Assembly: GCA_016647705.1 (NCBI GenBank)
Contig: CM028327.1
Span: 45,091,114 to 45,155,113, forward strand
DNA length: 64,000 nucleotides
Source of the DNA: Eucommia ulmoides
Lineage: Eukaryota > Streptophyta > Magnoliopsida > Garryales > Eucommiaceae
Reading direction: 5' to 3'
This document shows positions 32,790 through 44,600 of this stretch, piece by piece (the first letter of the stretch is position 1; each line of letters begins with the position of its first letter). Position numbers and translations under genes: made by a program. Below the pieces are notes generated by a model. The model saw only the letters and a list, made by a program, of their open reading frames with translations, was not told the origin of the DNA and did not search any database.

Positions 32790-33079
32790 TGTTAAGATGA
32801 TTAAGAAGTGAGAGAATAAATCATGTATTGATATATTAAAAAGAGATACAAAAATATATGTGATATATACAACTATTTATAAAAAAAAGTGAGAATTAGA
32901 ATTTTGTCTTAATGGATCAAGTGGATCAAACCCATATAATACAATTAACAATATTGTTGTCCAATTTGAACAACAATTTTAGGTGCGACTAGGCATTGCT
33001 TGGAGGGCTGCAAGATAGACTGCTTGCAAAGCTTGCATGATACATGTGCATGTGGGCCGCATTTTTCAATATTCTAACA
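32790..33079 (-). repeat. Copia 5' LTR (290 bp)
   Basis: Plus strand TGTTAAGATGATTAAG to AATATTCTAACA, bounded by the PBS on the inside. The length is typical for short copia LTRs. The 3' partner is missing. Confidence 0.8.
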
Positions 33080-33540
33080 AGCATACGTTCACCACATAGC
33101 ACATACACTAAGAAACACATAAAGCATTTATGGTAGCAAGAACAAAGCAAATGTCAATTATGGAATATGGAGAAGCCCCAGCGCTGATTCACTTTAAATA
33201 ATTTAAAAGCATTTATTGTAGCAAGAAAAAGATAATGTCAATTATGGAGAAGCCCCAACGCTGATTCAATTTAAAGAATTTAATGGGTGTTTCCATGTGT
33301 CACGCCTTTTATTTTATCTTTAATTTTTAAAAAATATCCAATATAATTACAATTTGTATTTCAATCCCGCACGAAGACTCAATACAAACGCTTGCATTCT
33401 TACAATTACATGTAGTTAATTTATGTGTAAAATATTTATTAGATGTCACAAATAATACACAAGTGTATGTAATATTGTTAGATGTAATTTGTAATTACTT
33501 GTAATTAATATTATACAAGTACATATAATATAATCATATG
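33080..33540. repeat. Short tandem duplication and AT-rich spacer
   Basis: A segment of about 85 bases (GCATTTATGGTAGCAAGAAC ... GGAGAAGCCCCAGCGCTGATTCA) at about 33126-33205 recurs at about 33209-33280. The rest, with ATAATTACAAGTAAT-like phrases, holds no gene. Confidence 0.75.
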
Positions 33541-33544
33541 TAAT

Positions 33545-33718
33545 TTGTACATTTTACCCTCTATGGTTAGGTTGTTTTGCAGTTACACGGGAAAATTAAC
33601 CATTGCACCTTAGTCCAAAACCCGGAGGGGGAGAGGGAGTGATGACGAAAATACCACTAGGGTAAAGTGCAAAATGACCTCACTACAGGGGGTAAAGTAT
33701 AATTAACTCCAATTTGTA
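33545..33718. mobile_element. Truncated MULE-type MITE
   Basis: The right arm GGGTAAAGTGCAAAATGACC ... GGTAAAGTATAATTAA and an imperfect left arm (TACATTTTACCCTCTATGG) belong to the TTAATTACACTTTACCC family. The left terminus is degraded. Confidence 0.5.
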
Positions 33719-34775
33719 AGTACGCGTGACTAATATTACACAAATAAATGTAACTAATATTACATATATATGTGTGTGTGATTTATAATTAATAACTTAT
33801 AACTAATTTTAATTGTATGTAACTAATATTCATTATAGTAAGAATTTATCCAGTACGCTTGATGTTGCCAAAAATTCCTAGCATGTGCAAAAGATCTACC
33901 ACGTGCCAAAGATCTCCACAACCTGCAACTATGACTTGCAAAACCGATTAACTCAAAGGGACACCGGTGTAGTGTCGCCTAAAAAACTTCCGGTATGAGA
34001 ATAAGTTAGTCTGTTTTCAAGTGAGAGATTAAGTACTTGAGAGTTAAAATAATATATTGATATCTTCCCTTTATATAGACTTCTTAATTCGTGCCATTTT
34101 GTTGGTGAGGTTGCCCCTCTCCACGATCCTCCCCTACTTGCATGAGATTTAGCGGTGATCTCGCTTATGAACGGTTAGTTTGTTGCGATTCTCCTCATGT
34201 GTGGGGGTTTTTGAGCTTACCTTTAATTGACCTTTTACTGTGGGCTTTATTTATCCCCGATTAAGCCTCTTTATAGAGTCTTCTTCTATTCATGTATTGG
34301 GCCACTTATTATGAGCTGACCTCATTTCCGGTGGGCCGAAAGAAGTAGCCCGGAATGATCATCGGATTACTTCTTCCGGGTCGGATTATTAACCCGATCT
34401 GACCCATCACGACTTTCAAGCCTCTATTAATCGTGGGCGAGAATTTCTCCCATATCAATGCTCTCTCTACCCTCCACACACAATGCGTGAACACATGCAA
34501 GACTAATATGGAACCAAAAATCAGTTTAAGTGACTAAATCTAAACTCGTGTTTTAATTGGACTAATAACATATTACATCCGCTACTTGGAACTAATTTTC
34601 AATTAATCCTTATTTAATTTCTTAATTTCATATAATTATTCTTAAAAAATTATAACTAATTAACAACATATTTATAATTAATCAACAAACATATGTAAAT
34701 AAATAATTATAACTAATTAACACCACATATATTACATAATTGCTTATAAAAAATATTTATTATATAACTAAATAA
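33719..34775. other. LTR-like relic and AT-rich spacer
   Basis: The region 33900-34450 resembles a piece of a gypsy LTR/leader (GGGACACCGGTGTAGTGTCG; GGGCCACTTATTATGAGCTG; GGGTCGGATTATTAACCCGA), but no boundaries or partner are visible. The remainder is AT-rich with repeated TAACTAATTAACA phrases. No gene. Confidence 0.4.
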
Positions 34776-35041
34776 GGGTTAATTATACTTTTTCGCCCTT
34801 TAGTTAGGCCATTTTGCACTTTGCCCCATTTTGTCATTTTCATCACCATTTTGCTCCCTGTAGTTAGAATTTGTTACACTTTATCTCATGATGTAGACCT
34901 AAGTACAGGGAGACAAAATACTGATAATGGAGGCGAAGTGCAACAAAGATCTAACCACATGGGGTAAAGTGGTGACGCGAATACCACATGAGGGTAAAGT
35001 GAAAAATGACTTAACCACATGGAGTAAAGTGTAATTAATCC
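34776..35041. mobile_element. Foldback MITE, MULE-type, with 9-bp target duplication
   Basis: The arms start GGGTTAATTATACTTTTTC and end AAAGTGTAATTAATCC. The flanks ACTAAATAA (34767-34775) and ACTGAATAA (35042-35050) are a 9-bp target duplication with one mismatch, the length produced by Mutator-like transposases. Confidence 0.8.
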
Positions 35042-35099
35042 ACTGAATAATGATAACTAATTACTACAATATACATAACTAAATATCACAAAACATAAT

Positions 35100-36290
35100 G
35101 GGAAAATTACCTAATAAACCTAAAATCAATTCCCTATTATCAATAAATGCCAATTAGTATATAATCAACCGAAAACTCCCATCCTGTAGTTTTAATGAAC
35201 TGTTTGATCCCAAATTAAAAAAAAAAACTCCAGTTGTTAGATTACTGATTTGCCCTTTGTTAGTTTATAGGGATTGAGAGTTTCCATATTCAATAAAATC
35301 ATTTTATTAAAATCAAAATAACTATAGTTGTACACATTTTTTTTCATAATTTAATCATATATTCGAATTTGTTTAAATAAGATCAACAAAATGATATATA
35401 TCAAATTTTTTATTTTTGTTTTCAATAGTTTCAGTTTTCACATTCATGTTAATTGAACACGGTACAACTAGAATTTTTATTTTTCACATTTCATCTTACA
35501 TTCAATATGGTACTTTTAGACCTTTAGTTTTCATGATTTCAATATTTATTCTACACACACGAATTTACAACGGTTGTAATTTATTAGATAATGTTATATT
35601 CAACATGCATGTTTAGTAATATTTGGAAACAATTGGGTTCGATCAGGTTACATTCAACAAGCAGTCTAAAAGCTAATTTTTGAAAATATTAGATGATGTT
35701 ACATTCAACACGCATATTGTTTTTGAATCTTGGTAAGATTAGACAGTGTTACATTCAACACACATTAAAATTTGGATTCTGAAACAATTGGGTTCAATTG
35801 GTGCCTTGTGTATAGTCACTGACTCTATATGTTATATAAAATATCCATTGAAAATATGTTTTGTTGAAATAAACACACAAGGCACCCTTTTTGGGCAAGC
35901 ATAGATGATATTTTTGAACAAAGCACCAAGTTACATTTAACACGATCATACAAAAGGCCACGTTTGGAAGAGGCAGCACAAGGAGGATAATTAGATGTAT
36001 CGCAATATTGGATAAAAAAGTACAAATAACTATTCCTTTGGATGTTATATTCAATATTGTCTTTGGATGTTATATGTAACATCCACGCATAATATGATAC
36101 GTAAAAAAAATATGATTCGCATATTGTAAAAAAGAGGACATTTTACTGATTAATACAGTATAAAAATATTAATTTTACAACATCAGAAACTACAAAAAAA
36201 TCCGTGTCTTTTGATGTTAACATTGAAAGTTATATTCTCATTGAATGAAGGAATTTTGGTATGAAAAACACAAAAAAAACGCTGTTGGTT
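35100..36290. mobile_element. Inverted relative of the element at 1-1150
   Basis: The region 35270-35400 is the reverse complement of about 905-1020 (TTTCCATATTCAATAAAATC; ATAACTATAGTTGTACACAT). Following it, GTTACATTCAACACGCAT-like motifs recur near 35588, 35648, 35707, 35749, 35931, 36045 and 36071. There is no coding frame of note. Its right limit is set by the MULE terminal repeat. Confidence 0.55.
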
Positions 36291-36300
36291 AAAAAAAATG

Positions 36301-36605
36301 AGTTAATTAAACTTTACCCCCTGTGGTTTGACCCATTTACACTTTACCCTTTTGTGGTTTAAATGTCGCCACTTACCCCTCTGTGGTCTTGGGCCTAAGT
36401 TCAAATTTAACACTTTCTGTCAAAGTTGACAGATATGCAGCTCATGCGCCAGTTATGCGGATGAGCGTATTTTTTGGGGTTTTTTTGCCCTCCAAAATAC
36501 CTTTTTTCTTGTTCTCATTTTACCCTCTATATGTATCTATATAATCTCTAACACTTCTCACACCTTTTCTACACCAAACCAACACTTCTCACTTATTTTT
36601 TTATG
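36301..36605 (+). repeat. MULE left terminal inverted repeat
   Basis: It begins GAGTTAATTAAACTTTACCC, with three pseudo-repeats of 'CCC.TGTGGTTT', then ACACTTTCTGTCAAAG, and ends near CAACACTTCTCACTTATTTT. It pairs with 51440-51743. The outer 110 bases are the same sequence found in the MITEs of this window. Confidence 0.85.
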
Positions 36606-36607
36606 AG

Positions 36608-37020
36608 GGACAGCTTCTTTCGGCAGTAGGTAGAGATGGGAATGAAAATTTCTATCCCATTGCAATGGCTGTGGTTGAAAATGAAAATTCTAAGTCACGG
36701 ACATGGTTTTTGACAAAGCTAACTTATGATATTGGGACTGTTGAAAAGAATGGTTGGGTGTTCATTTCAGATAGGCAAAAGGGGTTGGAACATGCATTTG
36801 AGGAGGTAATGCCTGGGGCTGAACATAGATATTGCCAGATGCATATTTATGAGAATTTCAAGAAAATATTTAAGGAACTAGAACTTAAAGAACTGTTGTG
36901 GAAAACTTCTTCGATGACTAATTTGAGAGAATATGAATTGTGGATGAAAAATTGAAGAAGTTGACCGAAATGCCCATAACTGGTTGGCTGCAATTGGTCC
37001 TAACTTATGGACTAGATATT
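36608..37020 (+). pseudogene. MULE transposase, middle part
   Basis: It reads GQLLSAVGRDGNENFYPIAM, then ENENSKSRTWFLTKL and FISDRQKGLEHAFEEVMPGA (Asp of the catalytic triad in SDR), then HRYCQMHIYENFKK. This is the MULE transposase domain. Near 36945-36952 an A-run indel shifts the frame, after which DRNAHNWLAAIGPNLWTRY continues to the LTR boundary at 37021. The enzyme would cut and integrate the element. With no N-terminus and a split frame it is dead. Confidence 0.92.
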
Positions 37021-37820
37021 TGTTGGTGCATAAAACTAGTACACACCTCGAGTATGGTCCAATCGGATGACGGGTGGGTCCTCCTGCTAAGGTGGAGTCG
37101 TCGGTTGGAAATTCTTCGGGTGAGATGTGCTGGGTCCTGGAGGGACTGACCTGCTATGTCTAGAGTGTTGCTCCTCAGGGAGTGTACCTGCAAAATGTTC
37201 AAACCGGGATTTGTCCCGGTGAAACCCCTTCGGTGTGGTAATCAGTGCTAAGAGAGAATATGTACAGTACATAAGGTAAATAAACAAATGAACTCGAGCA
37301 TAATATAAGTGTATTCTAGCATACCTCGGGCTTACATACCCATCAATATATATAGGCGTTGGAGATGATTAGTCAGGCCTAAACACGATTAATTAGTTAA
37401 AACCCTGTGTTTAGCCGATAATCTGGGGAGTTTAGGAGATAATCGTTGGGCTTGGGATTTTGGGCCCATTTGGCGAAGCCCACGAGCCTTTATCAGGCCT
37501 GCGGCAGTGAGCTAGTGGAGGAGAGCGAAGATCCATGGAGTCCTCGATAAAAAACAAGGTGAAAAAGGAAACCGGTCGAGATGAACGGTTGAGTCCCTGA
37601 AACTGATCGCCGAGGGCACGACGCAGAGCTCAGAGCGGCATGTCCCTACGGGGCTCCTTGCTCCTCCCTGGGTGCAAATGAGATTTCAGGGAGGAGCCGT
37701 AGTCGGCGTATACTACAGCGTGACATTGTGGATTCCAGAATACGTCCCTGTCATTGCGATGGTTGACACGTGGCTGAGTTTCAAGTGCTGACTCAAAGGT
37801 GCCCAAAAATACTCTCATCA
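37021..37820 (-). repeat. 3' LTR of gag-only gypsy element
   Basis: 800 bp. Relative to its partner it has about 12 substitutions in the first 130 bases, and it retains a 58-base segment (around 37630-37688) that is deleted from the 5' LTR. Confidence 0.9.
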
Positions 37821-38461
37821 GTTGCCCTCTAACTGATCGTTCACAATTTTACACCAAATTTACGCCTTTAACTTATAATTTTGATAGTCTTTTTATTAAA
37901 CTTTAATTAATAATAATACAATTTATTGTGTTTGCAGGAATTAAGTCATAAATAAAGAAATGACGAAAAAAAGACAAAAATATGAGTAAAACCCTACGAC
38001 TAATGAATCGGTTCGACCCGCATCTGTGACTCGCGACCCGCGATCGGGGTTTTCAATACCAAATGGTTCCCAAAATAAACTTTAATGGGAGTGAGAACCA
38101 CCATGAGCCGTTTTATTATATCAAATGCCATTTAATTGGCATTAATGGAAAATAAATCATATTAACCGTTACTCCATTAAAGTAATTAAGGGCATTAAGA
38201 AAAATGACATTAGTTTCTATTCATTGGGATCTTTTCCTTCTTGAATTCATTACTTTTCTTTATTTAGTGACTTTTCTATTTTCGTTATGGATTTCGGCAG
38301 CGGCCAAAATGGAAGGTGGAAGGATTTATTCACTTTATTGCCGTTTTATCTGGAGGGGATATATATTTCAGGATTCATTTTTTCCAAGGAGGAGACGTCG
38401 GCAGTAGGTTTTTTTTTAGACAGTTTCTTTTGTATTCTATTCTTTTTATGTAGACACTATG

Positions 38462-40398
38462 GCCCCGTTTGGTACGTGGGATTAAACTCGGGATTGGAAT
38501 GGAGTTGGAAATGACCATTCTATTCCTACGTTTGGTAGGTGGAATGGATTTCATTCCCATTCCTAAGGAATGGCTAATCCCACAACTCATGGGATTAGCC
38601 ATTCCTAAATAAAATCAGGTATTAGGTAATCATGGGATTACCTAATACCACAACTCACTAATACCGTAGCTCATTATCCTGGTCTCGTGTTCATTCTTCC
38701 GTAACGGCGCGTTTCGTGAGCGAGAGAGGAGAACAATTCGAGCGACGGTGATCGAGCAGGGGAAATCGAGCGACGGCGATCCTTTCGACCCACGAGCAGG
38801 GGAAATCGAGCGACGACGATCCTTCATCGATTTCACCTTCATGGCCAAGCTATTAAGCTCGAGTCTGGTGAACACGATCCTTCATTCGTGAGCTCAATCA
38901 TTTCATTCTTCAGAAATCGAAGTCGTTCAGTCTTCATTAATCCAAAGCCTCCATCGATTTCATCTTCAACGAAGGTAATTTATGTTTGCCTACCAACTGT
39001 TTATTGATTTATTGACATGAATCAGAGATTCATAGTAGCATTTGAATGTTTGCCTACCAGCTGTTCGATAAAATGTTTGAGATGATCATAGATTTCAGTT
39101 TTCCATTTTTATTTCTAGATTTCAGTTTCATTTGCATTTGATTTGTAGATAAAAGTTTGATAGAGGCGACCATAGGTTTGCGAAGAACATTTTGTTTAAG
39201 TAATTCATTGCCTACTTCTTTTTCTCTCTGATAAACAGAACACTTGATTCATGAATCACGATCTGTGCTGAGACGTAATACTGCGAAAAAGCGAAACAGA
39301 ATACATGATAAGATAGAAGTTTGCTTCATGTTTGATGTTTATTTTAAGTTTAAAAATATATTACCCGATCCCAACCTCAAAGAAGCATCCAAAATGAATC
39401 CCAGGAGTCATCCACTTTTTTAAATTTCTGACTTGATTTTTTGAAGAATCCAACTAGACCAACATTCACCAAGGCTAGTCCTCAAAAAACCCATGTCAGG
39501 TAACAAATGTTTGAGATGATCATAGATTTCAGTTTTCCATTTTTGTTTCTAGATTTCAGTTTCATTTGCATTTGATTCGTAGATAAAAGTTTGATAGAGG
39601 CGACCATAGGTTTGCGAAGAACATTTCGTTTAAGTTTTACTTCTCAAAATGAAGGAATTGTTTCTGTTTCTGTTTCTGTTTCTGCTTCTGTTTCTGTTTC
39701 TATTTCTGTTGCTTTGTTCTGAATAGAGAGTCTTGATAAAACGTTCGTTCTTGATGTGTGCTAAGAAATGGTAAATGATAAGAGAAGGCTTTGTTTCTGT
39801 TTTTGTTTTTGTTTTTGTTTTTGTTTTTGTTTCCGTTTTTGCTTCTGTTTCTGTTTCTGTTTCTATTGCTTTGTTCTGAATAGAGAGTCTTGATAAAACG
39901 TTCGTTCTTGATGTGTGCTAAGAAATGGTAAATGATAAGAGAAGGCTTTGTTTCTGTTTTTGTTTCTGCTTCTGTTTCTGTTTCTGTTGCTTTGTTCTGA
40001 ATAGAGAGTCTTGATAAAACGTTCGTTCTTGATGTGTGCTAAGAAATGGTAAATGATAAGAGAAGGCTTTGTTTCTGTTTCTGGTTTTCTTTCTGTTTTT
40101 GTTTTTGTTTCTGTTTCTGCTTCTGTTTCTGTTTCTGTTGCTTTGTTCTGAATATAAGAAGGTTTGTTGCTCATAAGAAGGTTTTAAAAATACCAGATAG
40201 GGGAGAAGAAACAAGCTGATTTTTTTAGTTAATCTGATTTTTTTAGTTAAATGAAAATTTTAGTTCTCTACCCTTTTCTTCCCTTATCCATGAAAGGTTC
40301 TTACCCTTTGAACTTTCAGTTTTGATCATAAGTGAGTTACAAATGTTTTGATACTATGGCCAACAAAATTTCAGGTCCAGTTTGTGATTTTGACAGTT
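38462..40398. other. Harbinger 5' non-coding region with internal repeats
   Basis: 38480-38700 holds inverted GGAATGG/CCATTCC subterminal motifs. A segment of about 130 bases (TGTTTGAGATGATCATAGAT ... GCGAAGAACATTT) at about 39073 recurs at about 39507. The (TTTCTG)n block is listed separately. 38700-39000 is possible promoter/leader sequence for the transposase, with no clear TATA element. Confidence 0.6.
39645..40160. repeat. (TTTCTG)n blocks alternating with a repeated unit
   Basis: Runs of TTTCTG/TTTTTG hexamers alternate with three copies of a segment starting GCTTTGTTCTGAATAGAGAG and ending AGAGAAGGCTTTG (near 39710, 39868 and 39987). A fourth start is near 40139. The Lys/Glu/Thr-rich frames on the minus strand are by-products of the hexamer. 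Confidence 0.9.
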
Positions 40399-41747
40399 AT
40401 GGCTCGTCTAAGTTTAGCAAGGAAAAGGGAAATGATGAGGGGAAAAAAATTCGAGATTTTATTTGCATGGTGGATGAATATCATGTATCTGGTCAATTTT
40501 TTTTACATTTTGATGGCCGCTGTGGTATGTTACCGTACAAGTAAAAGACCCATGGGATCTATTTCTTGTACTAGTTTTTACAAGAGGAGGGTTATAGTGT
40601 ACAAGTACGCATGTGAGAGTGACGAAGCATGCATTGCTCAGCTTAGGATGGATAGAAGGGCTTTTTGTAAGTTGTGTGTCATGCTGGAGACAATAGGGAA
40701 GTTACAACATACTAAGAACATGCTTATTGATGAACAAGTTGCTATGTTCTTGCACATCATGTAAAAAATCGAGTGATAGCACATCGTTTTGCACGATCCG
40801 GTGAGACGATTAGTAGACACTTCAAGAATGTATTGATTTCGTTAATAAGATTGCATGACCACTTGCTCAAGAAGCCTGAGTCTGTACCCGAAAATTCTAC
40901 CGATGAGAAATGGAAATGGTTCAAGGTAATTAATATATTTTCTAATTCAAGTTTAGCTAAATTGATGTTATCTATAAAAAATACTTACTTTAATATATTT
41001 ATTTTTTTAGGGTTGTGTTGGAGCCTTAGATGGAACATATATAAGGGTTAGAGTACCACTTGAAGACAAGCCTAGGTATCGATCGAGGAAAAATGAAATC
41101 GCTACTAATGTTTTAGCAGTATGTTCCCAAGACACACGTTTTATTTATGTTTTACCTGTGTGGGAAGGCTCCGCAGCAGATGGTAGAGTCCTTAGAGATG
41201 CAATTAGTAGGAGGAATGGATTGATTGTGCCCCGTGGTAAGAAATTCCAAGTTCTTTAGTAATTTTAAAAATTATAAATAATATAATTAACTTAATATTG
41301 TGATATGTTTAAGGTACATACTACCTTGTTGATGCGGGTTATACGAATGGTGAAGGGTTTCTTGCCCCTTTTAGAGGTCAAAGGTATCACTTGAATGATT
41401 GGAGAGATGGATATCTACCCAGAACGCCGGAAGAATTATTTAATATGAGGCATGCTTCTGCTAGGAATGTGATCGAAAGATGTTTTGGACAACTTAAAAA
41501 TCGTTGGGCGGTTCTACGAAGTCCATCTTATTATTCAATCAAAATACAAAACCGTATAATAATGGCTTGTTGTCTCCTTCATAACTACATTTTAGATGAG
41601 ATGAGAGTTAACCCAAATGAGGAACAATCAGAGGAAGAAAGCAATGTGGCGTACGAAGAACATGATGAATTAATTTCAACGATTGAATCATCTTCTGAAT
41701 GGACTGAATTTAGAGATAATTTAGCGAAGAAAATGTTTGATGAGTAG
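40399..41747 (+). pseudogene. PIF/Harbinger DDE transposase, three exons, nearly intact
   Basis: Exon 1 is about 40399-40925 (start MARLSLARKREMMRGK; ends WKWFK|GTAATT), exon 2 is 41011-41236 and exon 3 is 41314-41747, with proper GT/AG introns of about 85 and 77 bases. The catalytic residues are visible: Asp in [10 protein letters not shown], Asp in YLVDAGYTNGEGF and Glu in ARNVIERCFGQLKNRW. This is the DDE_Tnp_4 pattern. The one clear break is in exon 1 at about 40755-40765, where ..FLHI meets a frame-shifted HHVKNRVIAHRFARSGE, with a few bases missing. It would act with the Myb/SANT partner in the nucleus to excise and insert the element. Confidence 0.9.
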
Positions 41748-42072
41748 AGAGAAAATAGGCAGAATAGAAGATAATTCAATATATTTATTCTTGTATTTCA
41801 TAATATCTACTGAATTGGTTATGTCTGTTTTATCTATTTTTTGAGTTAAAGTTTATTATTGTACTTCATAATAGCCGATGAAGTGTTTTGTTGGGGGGAG
41901 AATATTGTTTCATGTTCTATTCATATTTACTAGATAATTTCTGTTGTGGATTCTATTGTGTTGTAAAATTTATGTTCTTGGTCGAACAACATAATAATTC
42001 TATTATGTTTTGTTCTAAAATTTCTGCTTATTTAAGAATATTGTTTCATGTTCTATTCATAAACCTGCAGGA

Positions 42073-43036
42073 ATGGAATCATCTAGTAATAGTCGTGGTC
42101 CAGGTAAAAATAAAAGAAAATGGAGTATGGAAGAAGACAACGAGCTCATTGGAGCACTCCTAGCTTGGTAAATTCAGGAACACATCGAGCGGAAAATGGT
42201 TTTAGATCTGGATACCTAAATGTTATTGAAAAACATTTAGAGGAAAAACTTCCGGGAAGTTGTATCAAAGCCAAACCACATATCAAGTCGCGGATTAAAG
42301 TTCTAAAGAGAGACTTCGCTATCGTCTACGATATGCTCAATGGCAAAGATACAAGTGGATTTGGTTTTGATCACGATAAAAAATGTGTAACTGCAAGTCC
42401 AAGGGTTTGGCACGACTACTTCAAGGTATTCCTTGACTTTTATTTGAAATTTAATACATTAACAAGTCTATGTATTTATCTTATTTTGCATTTGTTTTGT
42501 AGAGCCACAAGGGGGCTGAAAAATTTAAGGACAAAACTTTGCCACACTATGAGGATTTGTACGTCATTTTCGGAAAAGACCGAGCAACTGGTGCTTCTGC
42601 ACAAGCACCGATTGATATGATAGAGGAAACAAAAAGAGAAGAAAATGATGAAAATGAAGGAGACGAAGTGAATGCAACAATGTCGTCTACCAATCCACCT
42701 ATGCAAGAGACATCTGGAAACACAAAACGAAAGAAACGAAAGAGAAATGAGGAAGACTTGATCGATGGATTGATGAATGCTGCATCAATCATTGGTAAGG
42801 AAATTCGAGATGCCACTGCTTCATTTAGCCGCGCCTTAGGGGTTGATGAAGCAAAACTTGAAGCGAGAAAAATGCTTTATGGAGAATTAACAAAAATTTC
42901 AGGCTTATCTACATTTGAGAGACACAAAGCTTCCAGTGTTTTACTCCAAAATTCAGACCTTTCTGACTTATTTTGGAACATTCCTGATGATGAAAAGTGG
43001 GAATTTATCCAAAGTATATTGAAAGGTGATCTTTGA
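42073..43036 (+). pseudogene. PIF/Harbinger Myb/SANT-like accessory protein
   Basis: Two exons. The first, about 42073-42425, starts MESSSNSRGPGKNKRKWSME, has the trihelix/Myb-like core EEDNELIGALLAW and continues NSGTHRAENGFRSGYL ... WHDYFK|GTATTC. The second, 42503-43036, contains GAEKFKDKTLPHYEDLYVIF, an acidic linker, the basic KRKKRKRNEED and a conserved C-terminal helix region. In the family this protein binds DNA and helps import the transposase. A one-base deletion after GALLAW (about 42169) shifts the frame; otherwise the sequence is open. Confidence 0.88.
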
Positions 43037-43499
43037 AAATTTTTGATGTTTTTTTTTCAAGACTTGCAGTATTAGTATGTGTACGGGTTGTTTTGAACTA
43101 TAGACTTATCAGTTTATTTTGCGGTATTAGTATGTGTACGAATTGTTTTGATTTTATTTGGTTTGTATTTGATGGTTGTTTTATTTGGTTTATGTTTGAT
43201 GTTGGTTTATTTATGTTTGAATACTCTCTATTTTATTTTCATTTTTATTTATTGGTCATTCTAATACCATGTTTAATATTTTTTGTAACCAAACGTAGGA
43301 ATAATAATGGTCATTCTAATACCACGTTGAATCCCGTTTGTCACCAAACATAGGAATGGTAATGGCCATTCCAATACCATGTTGAATCATGTTTGTCACC
43401 AAACATAGGAATGGTAATGGTCATTCCATTCCATTACCACATCCATTCCAATATCACACTCATTCTATTCCATTCCATTCCAGCGTACCAAACGTAGCG
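43037..43499. repeat. Harbinger 3' subterminal repeats
   Basis: Several tandem variants of 'GGAATGGTAATGG(C/T)CATTCC' and 'CACCAAACATAGGAATGG' lie just before the right terminal repeat, mirroring the left end. Confidence 0.85.
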
Positions 43500-44329
43500 T
43501 ATGAGAATTTTGGGAATGAAATGAAGAACAACTTCATCGACAGCTAATCTCTTTATAACTGGGTTAGGATTCGGGTAAGTATTTTAGCTTATATAATATC
43601 GTATTTTTAATTTAATTTTGGATTGTGTGTGAACAATTGTATGATGAGAAATATTGTGTTTGAAATAGTTTTATTTATGATAGGATTTATTTTCAAAGTG
43701 TTCTTGTAGAGATTGTGAATTTTAGATTCAATTACTTCTAGAACGTTAGATCTAGTACCTGTGGTCTAGATCTAACGATCATATAATCGTATTATTGAAA
43801 TTTAATTATTTGTTTGGATGGTTTATGCCTACATTGTAATTCACCCTAGATTAAAGTAACGTAAGAATTACATCCCGAAGATAAATCATGCCAAAGAATA
43901 ATAAATCAAATCTTTCTGAGTAATTCTGGCTTATAGTTAGGAATACTCGTTTACAAAAATTTGAATTAAAAAGAAAATATGAAACCCACATGAGTCCAAA
44001 ATATGAAACTCGTAATTCCTAACCCGGTTATCTATTTTTATTTGTTTCAGATTAGTATTTTATTTGTCTTATATTTAAAACCCAAAACTTAAAACAAAAT
44101 TCGTTTTAGTTAAAGAAAGACAAATAATTGAATTCAATAATTATAAGACCGATCCCTGTGGTTCAACACCCTACTTGAACCTGTACTACATTAGTATCGC
44201 GGTACCATTGTAAGGGTATTATTTTTAAGCGATCACTTAGCCCTGTGCGGCGAGGGAAGCGAGGCGGTCAGAGATATCAATTCGTAGCTAAAACAGGTAT
44301 CCTGGAGACTTTGAAGGGCAAAAAGCACC

Positions 44330-44600
44330 TTTGATTGATATTTTTTCAAGAGTTAATTTTTTCTTGAGAAGCTTATTCGAAATAGGCCTCCATACGGTCG
44401 GGGTCCAGGGTCAGGTAGCATGGCAGGGCAGTCCCGAATTTCTTCGATTTTCGGGATGACAATTTTTCAAGAGTTGAACTTTTTTAGAGGAGCTAATTTG
44501 AGATATGCTTCCATATGGTCGAGGTTTGGGATCAGGTAGCATGACAGAGCAGCCCCGAAATTTTTCAATTTTTAGGGCGACACATGTCCATCGTGAACAA
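44330..44600. repeat. Two units of the 120-bp tandem repeat
   Basis: Reverse-orientation counterparts of the units at 23940-24450 (GGGTCAGGTAGCATGGCAGG; TTTTTCAAGAGTTGAAC; GAGCTAATTTGAGAT). They define the 3' internal region of this gypsy family. Confidence 0.85.

Larger units (their letters stand above)
26216..33079 (-). mobile_element. Truncated Ty1/copia retrotransposon
   Basis: On the minus strand: 5' LTR (32790-33079), PBS, leader, gag, a solo LTR insertion (29451-31159), then protease, integrase, reverse transcriptase and RNase H. Integrase before RT defines Copia. The element stops at 26215 in the middle of RNase H, where the Athila LTR starts, so the pol end, PPT and 3' LTR are lost. 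Many stops and frameshifts. Confidence 0.9.
38461..43499 (+). mobile_element. PIF/Harbinger DNA transposon with both genes
   Basis: The terminal inverted repeats GGCCCCGTTTGGTACG (left) and CGCTACGTTTGGTACG (right, complemented) are flanked by TAT on both sides (38458-38460, 43500-43502), the expected 3-bp target size. The subterminal regions are rich in inverted GGAATGG/CCATTCC motifs. Inside, on the plus strand, are a DDE transposase gene (40399-41747) and a Myb/SANT-type gene (42073-43036), the two proteins PIF/Harbinger elements need. Only a few frame-breaking changes are visible, so this is the youngest layer of the nest. Confidence 0.92.
37834..44235 (-). mobile_element. Solo LTR containing the Harbinger transposon
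   Basis: The outer ends are TGATCGTTCACAATTTTAC and TTTTTAAGCGATCA, the TGATCG/CGATCA termini also seen on the Athila LTRs. The right part contains 'GTTCAACACCCTACTTGAAC' and 'TAGTATCGCGGTACCATTG', placed as in related LTRs. The flanks CTAAC and CTTAG resemble a mutated 5-bp target. The interrupted host sequence (GTTGCCCTC... and ...AGCCCTGTGCGGCGAGGGAA) is contiguous in the family copy at 24500-24548. Subtracting the Harbinger, the LTR is about 1.36 kb. Confidence 0.85.

Noticed and set aside
39863-40214. Glu/Thr/Lys-rich frames on the minus strand
   Set aside because: They are translations of the (TTTCTG)n hexamer array and the repeated unit in the Harbinger leader.
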